NCBI RefSeq assembly: GCF_011397115.1 | Contig: NZ_AP022822.1 | Coordinates: 727,001-791,000, forward strand | DNA from: Enterococcus saigonensis | GTDB taxonomy: Bacteria; Bacillota; Bacilli; Lactobacillales; Enterococcaceae | Direction of reading: 5' to 3' | DNA: 64,000 nt | Shown: piece after piece, positions 25,782-33,249 of the stretch | Numbering within the stretch: the stretch's first letter is position 1 | Layout of the letters: every line of letters begins with the position of its first letter | The notes under the pieces: model-generated | Told to the model about the DNA's origin: nothing | The model's database searches: none | Seen by the model: the letters and a program-made list of their open reading frames with translations, nothing else | Made by a program: the position numbers and the translations under genes

Positions 25782-26588
25782 TTACCGTTTTTTCCTCTGG
25801 CTGATAGGCGTTCCCATTTTCTTTGATTTTTTGAGAATCCGAATCAGCCAGCGAAATTCTTCGTCTGACAGATTTTTATAGTTGATACCGAGCTGCTTGC
25901 AGTAAAGGACAACCAGCTTTTCATCCCGGCTGCCCTTGAAATTTTCGACTGCTTCGAGATTTTCTTTCAATTCATCGGCAACGGTGGTCTGGGGCGCACT
26001 CTCACTGTCCTTTTTGTGGGCTTCCCGAATATCCCGGATAATCAGGTTGAGGTCATCCAGAACCATGTGACTGAAATACTCATCATCACTGATATGGGCG
26101 GCTTGCAGCACTTTCAAATGCGGGTCATCTTCGCCTGGGCGATACCGTTCAATGATTTCATGCCGGACGGTATCGACAAGTGCATTGAGGTTTTGAATCT
26201 GCATGGTAGCAATCCCGTCCACATAAATCTCAATGTCTGCAAGAAACTTGATAAAATCTTTATGTGTAGCAAGCTCACAGAGCAGACGGTTGTTAATCCG
26301 ACCGCTTTTCAGCAGTGCCACCATCTCATCATTCAAATGCAACTCCGTCAATGGTGTGTTGATCTGCTCCCTGTTCTCTATCCGGCACAGTAGATAATCA
26401 ACAGAGACCCCATAGAAGTCTGCCAGCGTGATAAGGTTGCCATGATTGATTTCCTTAAAATCCTCTTTTTCATAACTTCCAAGAGCTGATTTGGAAATGC
26501 CTGTCAGCTTTGATAGTTCTTCCAGATTTAAGCCTTTGTCCTTGCGGAGTTCCCAAAGGCGTTCCTGTATGCTTGTTGCTCCTTTCAT
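25782..26588 (-). CDS. XRE-family regulator, long form, IME
   Basis: This 268-residue minus-strand protein has an N-terminal Cro/CI domain (about residues 8-70: ERLWELRKDKGLNLEELSKLTGISKSAL... DFYGVSVDYLLC). A long C-terminal helical region with EYFSHMVLDDLNLIIRDIREAHKK follows. It is read against all other IME genes and probably represses the replication and mobilisation operon that starts at 27072 across a 483-bp control region. Confidence 0.8.
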   Translation of the reverse strand: MKGATSIQERLWELRKDKGLNLEELSKLTGISKSALGSYEKEDFKEINHGNLITLADFYGVSVDYLLCRIENREQINTPLTELHLNDEMVALLKSGRINNRLLCELATHKDFIKFLADIEIYVDGIATMQIQNLNALVDTVRHEIIERYRPGEDDPHLKVLQAAHISDDEYFSHMVLDDLNLIIRDIREAHKKDSESAPQTTVADELKENLEAVENFKGSRDEKLVVLYCKQLGINYKNLSDEEFRWLIRILKKSKKMGTPISQRKKR

Positions 26589-27071
26589 GGGCGCACGCTC
26601 CTTTCCAATGGTTTCATTGCTGCCGCTTATCTGGATTATATCACACTTTCCGCAATCGTGGAAATTTCTGATTTTTACCCCTAATTCCTACTTTGTGGAC
26701 ATACGGCACAGGGCACAAAAATGTTCTATGATACAGGTAGTTCATCGATGGATTATTCCAATCGAATGACCAGCCTGTGTGGGATATGCTTCCCCGGCGA
26801 TGTAGCGCCATGACTTTTGGCAGGGATGTGGAGGAACCCTGACCGAAACGAGCGTACCAAAGGGAGCGATACGCCGCTGTGAGATTCAGGGGAGGAACGA
26901 CACCGGGGAGAACTGGCGAACTGACACCGAAATGATACCGAAACACGACAATCTGATAGGGGGATAGTCTACCCTATCGCTGATACTTCGGGAGATTTTA
27001 ATCGGCTCTATGACCGTAATTTTGCCGAAAATCGCCCCGAAACCATACACTAAAACGGGAGGAAATACAAT
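26589..27071. promoter_or_regulatory. IME control region between divergent regulator and replication operon
   Basis: No gene is apparent in this 483-bp GC-rich region. It contains repeated CACCG/TACCG-type words (in GACACCGGGG, GACACCGAAATGATACCGAAA) around 26895-26945 and a GATAGGG / CCCTATC inverted repeat (26955-26978). These are candidates for operators of the XRE regulator or for an origin. A good ribosome binding site (gggagg) ends the region. Confidence 0.45.
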
Positions 27072-27260
27072 ATGCCGAGAATGAGCAAAAAGAGGAAGCA
27101 TGAGCTTTCCTTTTACCTCAATGACCGGGGGCGTGTCACTTACAACGAATTATGCCGGAAATGCCAGCATGGGTGCAAGCAGAGCTTCCGGGCGGTTGTG
27201 ATTGACTGCCCCCGTTATTTATCCAAACGATCAAAGAAAAAGGAGGAACACACCGAATGA
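27072..27260 (+). CDS. Small conserved cysteine-containing protein
   Basis: This 62-residue basic protein has a potential zinc-binding Cys cluster (CRKCQHGC ... DCPRY). I know it as a recurrent but unnamed gene at this position in related IMEs. The start follows gggaggaaat. Its stop overlaps the next start by 4 bp. The function is unknown; nucleic-acid binding is plausible. Confidence 0.6.
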   Translation: MPRMSKKRKHELSFYLNDRGRVTYNELCRKCQHGCKQSFRAVVIDCPRYLSKRSKKKEEHTE

Positions 27261-27598
27261 ATTTTGAATTTATGACGATAGACACACCATTGCCGCCCTG
27301 TATGCCATTTCCCAGAGCGTTGACAGGATTTCCAGTCAGCAGCACCGCAAAGGTCATGTACTGCCGGATGCTGGACGCTATGCTATCCAAAGAGCAGGAG
27401 GACGAGAACGGAATCCTGTTTGTCTGCTTCCCTGTCACAGCCATTGCCGCAGTCCTGTCCCGCAGTCCCATGACGGTCAAGCGTTCTCTGAATGAACTGG
27501 AAAACGCCGGACTTATCATGCGGGTGCGTCAGGGCGTGGGAGAACCGAATAGGATTTATGTGCTGATACCGGGAAAGGAGGACGCTGCCCTTGCCTGA
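27257..27598 (+). CDS. Winged-helix replication initiator-like protein of the IME
   Basis: This 113-residue protein has a winged-helix domain: AKVMYCRMLDAML, then ITAIAAVLSRSPMTVKRSLNELENAGLI-like residues at the recognition helix (exact: PVTAIAAVLSRSPMTVKRSL). It resembles the N-terminal domain of RepA-type initiators without their C-terminal part. It overlaps its neighbours on both sides (4 and 8 bp), so it belongs to a tight operon. It may bind the IME origin or act as a regulator. Confidence 0.62.
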   Translation: MNFEFMTIDTPLPPCMPFPRALTGFPVSSTAKVMYCRMLDAMLSKEQEDENGILFVCFPVTAIAAVLSRSPMTVKRSLNELENAGLIMRVRQGVGEPNRIYVLIPGKEDAALA

Positions 27599-27887
27599 TA
27601 CCTCGAAGCTGGAAAAGCTCAACCGGGAGCTGGAGAAAAGCGAAAAGAAACTGCGGAAAGCCATCAATGATGAAAAGGCATTGCAGCACCAGTTAAAGCA
27701 GCTTACCCGAAAGGAACGGACGCACCGGCTCTGCACTCGTGGCGGTATGCTGGAAAGTTTTCTGCAAGAGCCGGAACGCCTAACAGATGATGATGTCATG
27801 CTGTTGTTGAAACTCATTTTTCACAGGCAGGACACGCAGGAACTATTGAAAAAAATGCTGGAACGGGAGAAGCCGGAAACCCCTTAG
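27591..27887 (+). CDS. DUF3847 family protein
   Basis: This 98-residue, strongly helical and charged protein (LEKLNRELEKSEKKLRKAIND, a coiled coil) matches DUF3847, found next to MobQ relaxase genes in Firmicute mobile elements. It starts with TTG, overlapping the preceding gene by 8 bp. It ends right at the oriT-like inverted repeats. A relaxosome accessory role is plausible but unproven. Confidence 0.72.
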   Translation: MPDTSKLEKLNRELEKSEKKLRKAINDEKALQHQLKQLTRKERTHRLCTRGGMLESFLQEPERLTDDDVMLLLKLIFHRQDTQELLKKMLEREKPETP

Positions 27888-27930
27888 TTTACTAAGGGCG
27901 CAATTATACACCACCCAGAGGTTGGTGCAT
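27881..27930 (-). other. Candidate oriT of the IME (MobQ-like nick region)
   Basis: Read on the minus strand this stretch gives an imperfect hairpin (CACCAACC / GGGTGGTG) followed by TATAATTGCGCCCTTAG. That resembles the MobQ/RSF1010-type nick sequence TAAGTGCGCCCT. A second perfect stem, CCCTTAG / CTAAGGG (27881-27887 / 27892-27898), lies next to it. The element's own MobQ-type relaxase gene is 1.3 kb downstream. The nick position is inferred by analogy. Confidence 0.62.
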
Positions 27931-28198
27931 TGCGTTCTCCGAAGGCTCCTCGCCGGAGAGCTGTGATTTTCCGCAGTCATGGTCTGCTCCAAATCAAACA
28001 GGGGACGCTACACTTCCCCTGCGCTGGCTGCAGCCAGCTACCCTTTTGTGGACTTGCCTGTTGGGGACACCTTGCGGTGCAAGCTGTTCCCAGCCGACAA
28101 GTTTCATAAAATATGCTATCTTTTCGATAATCGATGAAGTATAATAAAGTCAGAAATAAATCAGGAATTTGAGGTCAAGGCTTAAACGTGAGGTTTAT
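27931..28198. other. Noncoding region with several stem-loops, part of oriT or leader
   Basis: This region holds several GC-rich inverted repeats, for example CTCCGAAGG/CGCCGGAG-like and GGGGAC...GTTCCC pairs, then turns AT-rich at about 28100 where the CPCC cargo begins. It has no convincing ORF. It probably extends the transfer origin and contains the cargo gene's promoter. Confidence 0.4.
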
Positions 28199-28453
28199 AT
28201 GAAAAAATACCAATGTCCTTGCTGCGGATATTTTACCTATAATGTTCCGGCAAATGAAGATTGTGGGTATATTTGCCCCGTTTGTTTTTGGGAGAATGAC
28301 CCGTTCATTGCTTCTGATAACGAACCAAGCGACTCTAATCATGGAATAACGCTAAAAGAAGCGAAATCCAATTTCTCAAAATTTGGTGCTTGTGAAAAAG
28401 AAATGTTATGTTATGTCCGACCACCAAGAGATGATGAAAAAGAAATTTCATAG
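28199..28453 (+). CDS. CPCC-type cysteine-rich protein
   Basis: This 84-residue protein starts MKKYQCPCCGYFTY and has a second pair, CGYICPVCFWE, forming a probable zinc ribbon of the CPCC family. The fold is common in toxin- or mobile-element-linked small proteins. The ATG at 28199 fits the family start. Codon use is AT-rich like that of the next gene and unlike the flanking IME genes, so the pair looks like a separate acquisition. Confidence 0.72.
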   Translation: MKKYQCPCCGYFTYNVPANEDCGYICPVCFWENDPFIASDNEPSDSNHGITLKEAKSNFSKFGACEKEMLCYVRPPRDDEKEIS

Positions 28454-28510
28454 CGACAACTTCCAACTTGTAGAACTGAAAAATTAGAAGTTGTAAAGGA
28501 GTGTGATAAA

Positions 28511-29020
28511 ATGGAAACACTTTTTGACCAATACAAAGAACTGAATATAAATGGCTCTTTGATTTGTCTTGAACAAGTTGAAGATATTTATTCTTACTTC
28601 TGCTATCCGACCAATGCAAAGGCAATAGGTTTTGAAGGAAGTATTATGTATTGCTTTATTGAGCCGTATGGGGAAATGGTTTTTGCCTGCAATCCTGATA
28701 CTTGTGCAGATGTTTTTGTTTATCCACTGGCAAGAACCTTTGAGGATTTTATGAGACTTATTCTTGCTTGTGGTTCTACTAATCCTATTGAGCAGATTAT
28801 TTGGATGGACAAAGACAAATTTGAAAAACACCTCAAAGAGGAAGAAGCAATCCGCACAGAGGAACAGAAAGCGACATTAAGTTATCTTGAAACAGAATTA
28901 GAAATTTCCCCTATTGATAACCCTTATGACTATGTAAAAGAACTGCAATCTCGCTTTGACAATAGTGGCATTGAGTATAGTGATGAATACTATGATGTTT
29001 TGGGGATTGATAGAAAATAA
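28511..29020 (+). CDS. Hypothetical protein, possibly SUKH/SMI1-like
   Basis: This 169-residue acidic soluble protein has strands such as KAIGFEGSIMYCFIEPYGEMVFACNP and a helical end (RTFEDFMRLILACGS, WMDKDKFEKHL). This loosely recalls the SMI1/KNR4 (SUKH) immunity fold but is not certain. It has a ggagtg ribosome binding site and follows the CPCC protein gene closely. Both are AT-rich cargo in a GC-rich element. Confidence 0.5.
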   Translation: METLFDQYKELNINGSLICLEQVEDIYSYFCYPTNAKAIGFEGSIMYCFIEPYGEMVFACNPDTCADVFVYPLARTFEDFMRLILACGSTNPIEQIIWMDKDKFEKHLKEEEAIRTEEQKATLSYLETELEISPIDNPYDYVKELQSRFDNSGIEYSDEYYDVLGIDRK

Positions 29021-29214
29021 CAACAAATAAATTCCAGTTCGTCAGCTTCACATCGGGTCAACTTGTCCCGAACTTTTACAACTAAATACCCGCCGCCCAC
29101 ACAGCGGCACACCGAGCAGGAAATCTGAAAGAAAGGTTTCCTGCTTTTTTTCTGCCCAAAATGAGGTGGTAAAACGCCACCCCGTCCACCAATTAGCGAA
29201 AGGAGGGACACGAA
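29021..29214 (+). promoter_or_regulatory. Leader of the relaxase gene
   Basis: This 194-bp gap contains no ORF. An inverted repeat (AGGAAATCTGAAAG / CTTTCCTGC region with GAAAGGTTTCC) near 29118-29143 is followed by TTTTTT and resembles a terminator or attenuator. The relaxase start follows aaaggaggga. Confidence 0.45.
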
Positions 29215-30795
29215 ATGCCCTGTCCACACAACGAAATCACGATTGTTCAGCGCAGTCAGCGGCAGTCTGCGGTTGCCGCCGCTGCTTACCAGAGTGGCGA
29301 AAAACTGTTCTGTGAATATGACCAGCAAGTGAAGCACTACCCGGAAAAGCGTGGTATCGTCCACAATGAAATCCTGCTCCCACCTAATGCCCCACAGGAA
29401 TATGCAGACCGCAATACTTTGTGGAACGCCGCCGAAGCGGTGGAAAAACAATGGAACTCCCAGCTTGCAAGGCGGTGGGTGCTTACCATCCCCAGAGAGA
29501 TACCGCCCGACCAGTATGCTGTCCTTGTCCGGGAGTTTTGCCAGAAGCAGTTTGTTTCCAAAGGCATGATTGCTGACTTTGCCATCCATGACCCCCATCC
29601 GCCGGGACACAATCCCCACGCCCATGTCATGCTCACTATGAGGGCAATGGACGAACATGGAAAATGGCTTCCCAAGAGCCGCAAGGTTTATGACCTTGAC
29701 GAAAACGGGGAACGGATAAAACTTCCGTCCGGCAGATGGAAAAGCCACAAGGAGGATACGGTGGATTGGAACGACCAGAAGTATTGCGAAATCTGGCGGC
29801 ATGAATGGGAGGTCATCCAGAACCGCTATCTGGAAGCCAATGACCGTCCGGAGCGTGTGGACTTGCGTTCCTATGCCAGACAGGGGCTTGATATTGTCCC
29901 CACTGTCCATGAGGGGGCTGCTGTCCGGCAGATGGAAAAGCGTGGTATCCAGACGAATATCGGAAACCTGAACCGGGAAATCAGAGCCGCCAACAGTCTG
30001 ATGAAGTCCATCCGGCAGCTTATCCAAAACCTCAAAGGCTGGATTACCGAGCTGGGAGAAAAACGGAAAGAGCTGCTTGCACAAAAGGCGGCGGAGGAAG
30101 CGACACTTCTTCCCAATCTGCTGATGAAGTACATGGAGATACGAAAGGAAGAACGGAAGGACTGGACAAGGGCTGGACAGAACCGGGGGACTTCACAGGA
30201 CTTAAAGGCAGTCAGCGAAGCCCTGTCCTATCTTCGGCAAAAGGGGCTTTCCACTGTGGAGGACTTAGAAGCATTTCTGGAATCTTCCGGGAAATCAGCC
30301 GCAGATTACCGCAATCAGATGAAGCCAAAGGAAGCCCGCAGCAAAGTGATTGACGGGATTCTTGCCAGCCAGACAGCCTGCAAGGAATGTAAGCCTGTCT
30401 ATGAGAAGTACCAGAAGATATTTTTTAAGAAAACAAAGGAGAAATTCAAACAGGAACACCCGGAGGTTGCCCGGTATGCGAAAGCCGCCGCCTACCTTGC
30501 CAAGCACCCAGACGATAAGGACAGTACCCAAAAGGAGCTGCAAGAGGAGCAGGAAAAACTTCTCAGCGAAATCGCAGAGCTGAAAGAACCTTTGACCGAG
30601 GTACAGGCTGATTTGAAGAAGTTGCGGGACATCCGCTACTGGGTACGGAAAGCTACACCCGGCACAGAAGAAAGCAAAGAGCCGCCCAAGAAGCAGCCTA
30701 TCAAGGAAGTCTTGCAGGATAAGGCTGACGAGAAAAAAGCACAAAGAACTGTCCCGGCACAGACGAAACACAAACAACAGGATATGGAACTTTAA
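29215..30795 (+). CDS. mobA: MobQ-type relaxase (MobA/MobL family)
   Basis: This 526-residue relaxase would nick oriT and lead the IME strand into the ICE's mating channel. Its N terminus has the MobA/MobL signature ITIVQRSQRQSAVAAAAYQSG (motif I region), then QLARRWVLTIPREI, and the histidine triad in PPGHNPHAHVMLTMR (motif III). The C-terminal half is coiled coil. The length is typical of Firmicute MobQ proteins. A matching oriT-like site lies at 27881-27930. Confidence 0.9.
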   Translation: MPCPHNEITIVQRSQRQSAVAAAAYQSGEKLFCEYDQQVKHYPEKRGIVHNEILLPPNAPQEYADRNTLWNAAEAVEKQWNSQLARRWVLTIPREIPPDQYAVLVREFCQKQFVSKGMIADFAIHDPHPPGHNPHAHVMLTMRAMDEHGKWLPKSRKVYDLDENGERIKLPSGRWKSHKEDTVDWNDQKYCEIWRHEWEVIQNRYLEANDRPERVDLRSYARQGLDIVPTVHEGAAVRQMEKRGIQTNIGNLNREIRAANSLMKSIRQLIQNLKGWITELGEKRKELLAQKAAEEATLLPNLLMKYMEIRKEERKDWTRAGQNRGTSQDLKAVSEALSYLRQKGLSTVEDLEAFLESSGKSAADYRNQMKPKEARSKVIDGILASQTACKECKPVYEKYQKIFFKKTKEKFKQEHPEVARYAKAAAYLAKHPDDKDSTQKELQEEQEKLLSEIAELKEPLTEVQADLKKLRDIRYWVRKATPGTEESKEPPKKQPIKEVLQDKADEKKAQRTVPAQTKHKQQDMEL

Positions 30796-30859
30796 CAGGC
30801 ACTTGCCATTTTCAATCAGAGAATGTCAGGTGCTTTTTTGTTTTCAAGGAGGGATAGAT

Positions 30860-31504
30860 TTGAATGTATTTGAAGCTGTGAAGCAGTCCGTCACAACAAG
30901 ACAGGCTGCGGAGCATTATGGAATCCATGTAGGTCGGAACGGGATGGCTTGCTGCCCGTTCCATAATGATAAAACCCCAAGCATGAAGCTGGATCGGCGT
31001 TACCACTGCTTCGGCTGCGGTGCGGATGGGGATGTGATTGATTTTGCCGCCGCCCTGTATGGGCTGGCAAAGAAAGAAGCCGCCGTACAACTGGCAAATG
31101 ACTTTGGGCTTTCCTATGAGGACTGGAAACCGCCGGGAAAGGCAAAAAAGCCCAAGCCCCGGCAGAAATCCCCGGAGGAACAGTTTCAGGAAGCAAAGAA
31201 CCGCTGCTTCCGTATCCTTGCCGATTATCTCCACCTGCTTCGGGCATGGAGAACGGAATATGCCCCGCACTCCCCAGAGGAAGCCTTTCATCCCCGGTTT
31301 GTGGAAGCCTTACAAAAGCAAGCCCATGTGGAATATCTGCTGGATGTGCTGCTGTTCGGGGAGACAGAGGAAAAAGCGGCTTTGATTGCGGACTACGGAA
31401 AGGATGTGATACAGCTTGAACAGCGAATGGCAGAGCTTGCAGCCGCAGACGCAGCAAGAACTAAAAAACACCATGAACGCCATGCAGCCGCCCCAGAGCA
31501 TTGA
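30860..31504 (+). CDS. CHC2 zinc-finger primase-like protein
   Basis: From the TTG at 30860 (preceded by aaggaggga) the protein has 214 residues. It opens with a DnaG-like CHC2 zinc finger: ACCPFHNDKTPSMKLD, then YHCFGCGADGDVIDF. No TOPRIM catalytic domain is present, so it must work with another protein, most likely the VirE-like product overlapping its 3' end. The pair looks like a split primase-helicase for element replication. Confidence 0.82.
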   Translation: MNVFEAVKQSVTTRQAAEHYGIHVGRNGMACCPFHNDKTPSMKLDRRYHCFGCGADGDVIDFAAALYGLAKKEAAVQLANDFGLSYEDWKPPGKAKKPKPRQKSPEEQFQEAKNRCFRILADYLHLLRAWRTEYAPHSPEEAFHPRFVEALQKQAHVEYLLDVLLFGETEEKAALIADYGKDVIQLEQRMAELAAADAARTKKHHERHAAAPEH

Positions 31505-32810
31505 GGAAATCAAGGCGGGGCTGGAAACCACCGAGAAAGGCGGTGTCCGCCAGAGCATACGGAACTGCCTGACCGTATTCCAGCGTGACCCTCTGCTTTC
31601 CGGGGCTATCGCATACAACATCCTGACCGACCGCAAGGACATCATAAAGCCCATCGGTTTTCACAGAGAAAGCACAGCCCTGAACGATACGGATATGAAG
31701 TATCTGCTTCTCTATCTGGAAGAAACCTATGGGCTTACCAATGAGAAAAAGATTGATAATGCCATCGGGATTGTGGCGAATGAAAACAAGTACCATCCCA
31801 TCCGGGACTACCTAAGTGCCCTTGTGTGGGACGGGACAGAACGAATCCGTTTCTGTCTGCGGCACTTTCTGGGGGCTGACGCAGACGATTACACCTATGA
31901 AGCGTTGAAGCTGTTCCTGCTGGGTGCAATCTCACGAGCCTTTCAGCCGGGGTGCAAGTTTGAAATCATGCTTTGTCTGGTAGGCGGTCAGGGGGCTGGA
32001 AAGTCCACCTTCTTCCGTCTGCTGGCAGTCCGGGACGAGTGGTTCTCCGATGATTTGCGGAAGCTGGACGATGACAATGTGTACCGTAAGCTGCAAGGTC
32101 ACTGGATTATCGAAATGTCGGAAATGATGGCAACCGCAAACGCCAAGAGCATTGAGGAAATCAAGTCATTTTTAAGCCGGCAGAAAGAGGTTTACAAGAT
32201 ACCCTATGAAACCCACCCAGCAGACCGCCCCCGTCAGTGCGTGTTTGGCGGCACTTCCAATGCCCTTGACTTCCTGCCCCTTGACCGTTCCGGCAACCGC
32301 CGCTTTATCCCCGTCATGGTGTACCCGGAGCAAGCCGAGGTTCACATTTTGGAGGACGAAGCCGCTTCCAGAGCCTATATCGAGCAGATGTGGGCGGAAG
32401 CGATGGAGATTTACCGAAGCGGCAGGTTCAAGCTGGCTTTCAGCCCCGACATGCAGCGGTATCTGAAAGAACACCAGCGGGATTTTATGCCGGAGGACAC
32501 CAAAGCCGGAATGATACAGGCGTATCTTGATAGGTACACCGGGAGCATGGTCTGCTCCAAGCAGCTCTATAAGGAAGCCTTGAACCATGCCTTTGACGAG
32601 CCGAAGCAATGGGAAATCCGGGAAATCAACGAGATTATGAACCAGTGCATTTCTGGCTGGCGGTACTTCCCGAACCCAAGAATGTTTTCCGAATATGGCA
32701 GACAAAAGGGCTGGGAGCGTGAAAACCCGGCAACGGACTCCGGCAACCCGTCTGAAAAAACGATGGACGGTTTTGTGGAGGTCACAGAACAGATGGAGCT
32801 TCCGTTCTGA
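31416..32810 (+). CDS. VirE-domain (primase-helicase-like) P-loop protein
   Basis: This protein has up to 464 residues and a virulence-associated-E type ATPase domain: Walker A LVGGQGAGKSTFF, HWIIEMSEM (Walker B region), FGGTSNALDFLPLDRSGNRRF (arginine finger region). This family includes phage and element replicative helicases. The start is uncertain: TTG at 31416 or ATG at 31473, both inside the upstream primase gene. With the CHC2 protein it probably replicates the excised IME. Iteron-like repeats directly follow its stop. Confidence 0.8.
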   Translation: MNSEWQSLQPQTQQELKNTMNAMQPPQSIEEIKAGLETTEKGGVRQSIRNCLTVFQRDPLLSGAIAYNILTDRKDIIKPIGFHRESTALNDTDMKYLLLYLEETYGLTNEKKIDNAIGIVANENKYHPIRDYLSALVWDGTERIRFCLRHFLGADADDYTYEALKLFLLGAISRAFQPGCKFEIMLCLVGGQGAGKSTFFRLLAVRDEWFSDDLRKLDDDNVYRKLQGHWIIEMSEMMATANAKSIEEIKSFLSRQKEVYKIPYETHPADRPRQCVFGGTSNALDFLPLDRSGNRRFIPVMVYPEQAEVHILEDEAASRAYIEQMWAEAMEIYRSGRFKLAFSPDMQRYLKEHQRDFMPEDTKAGMIQAYLDRYTGSMVCSKQLYKEALNHAFDEPKQWEIREINEIMNQCISGWRYFPNPRMFSEYGRQKGWERENPATDSGNPSEKTMDGFVEVTEQMELPF

Positions 32811-33051
32811 AAATGGCAGCCCGTTGCACCCCCTGTTGCTATCCCGTTGCCGAGCCGGTTGCCGGGGAAAATCCCGAAACTATCGGCTTTTCTCCCCTAT
32901 GACAACCAAAACAACAGAAAAATAAAAGAAAAGTATAAATAGTAACCATCGCCAGATTGAGATTGTTTGCAAGGTCTTTTGAAGCCCGTTGCCGGACTTC
33001 GTTGCCGACACCCTCTGTCTGGCTATTTTCATGTATGGAGGATAACTGCCT
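32811..33051. other. Candidate replication origin with GTTGC iterons
   Basis: GTTGC occurs at 32823, 32835, 32846 and 32858, spaced 12, 11 and 12 bp. It recurs at 32988 and 33001 (13 bp), mostly within the longer word CCGTTGCCG. The two clusters flank an A-rich stretch (about 32868-32945). Evenly phased repeats beside an AT-rich zone are typical of iteron-type origins, and replication genes lie directly upstream. There is no ORF here. Confidence 0.55.
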
Positions 33052-33249
33052 ATGGCAAAAAACAAAACAGAGATTCATGTTACAACGATGTTTGACGGGG
33101 AGCTGGACGCAACCGATGTGTTCGTCAGCCTGATTTCCCAGAAATACGGTAAGACAAATACGAAAGAATATCTTGCTAAAAGGAAAGATATGAGCTATAA
33201 TGAAGATGAGGTTCAAAAGAGCCAGATACCGTCTGGATTGTGTGGGTAA
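33052..33249 (+). CDS. Small conserved protein preceding the serine recombinase
   Basis: This 65-residue acidic protein (KTEIHVTTMFDGELDATDVFVSLISQKY) is a recurrent companion of large serine recombinases in Firmicute elements; I do not have a reliable name for it. Its ribosome binding site is tggagg. Its stop directly abuts the recombinase start. It could be a directionality factor, which is inference. Confidence 0.55.
   Translation: MAKNKTEIHVTTMFDGELDATDVFVSLISQKYGKTNTKEYLAKRKDMSYNEDEVQKSQIPSGLCG

Noticed and set aside
28990..30084. Minus-strand ORF of 364 codons opposite the relaxase gene
   Set aside because: It is a shadow of the mobA frame in GC-rich DNA; its composition is random and no start signal is present.
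32823..33005. GTTGC repeats as a CRISPR array
   Set aside because: The words are only 5-9 bp with 11-13-bp phasing, and no cas genes are present; iterons explain them better.
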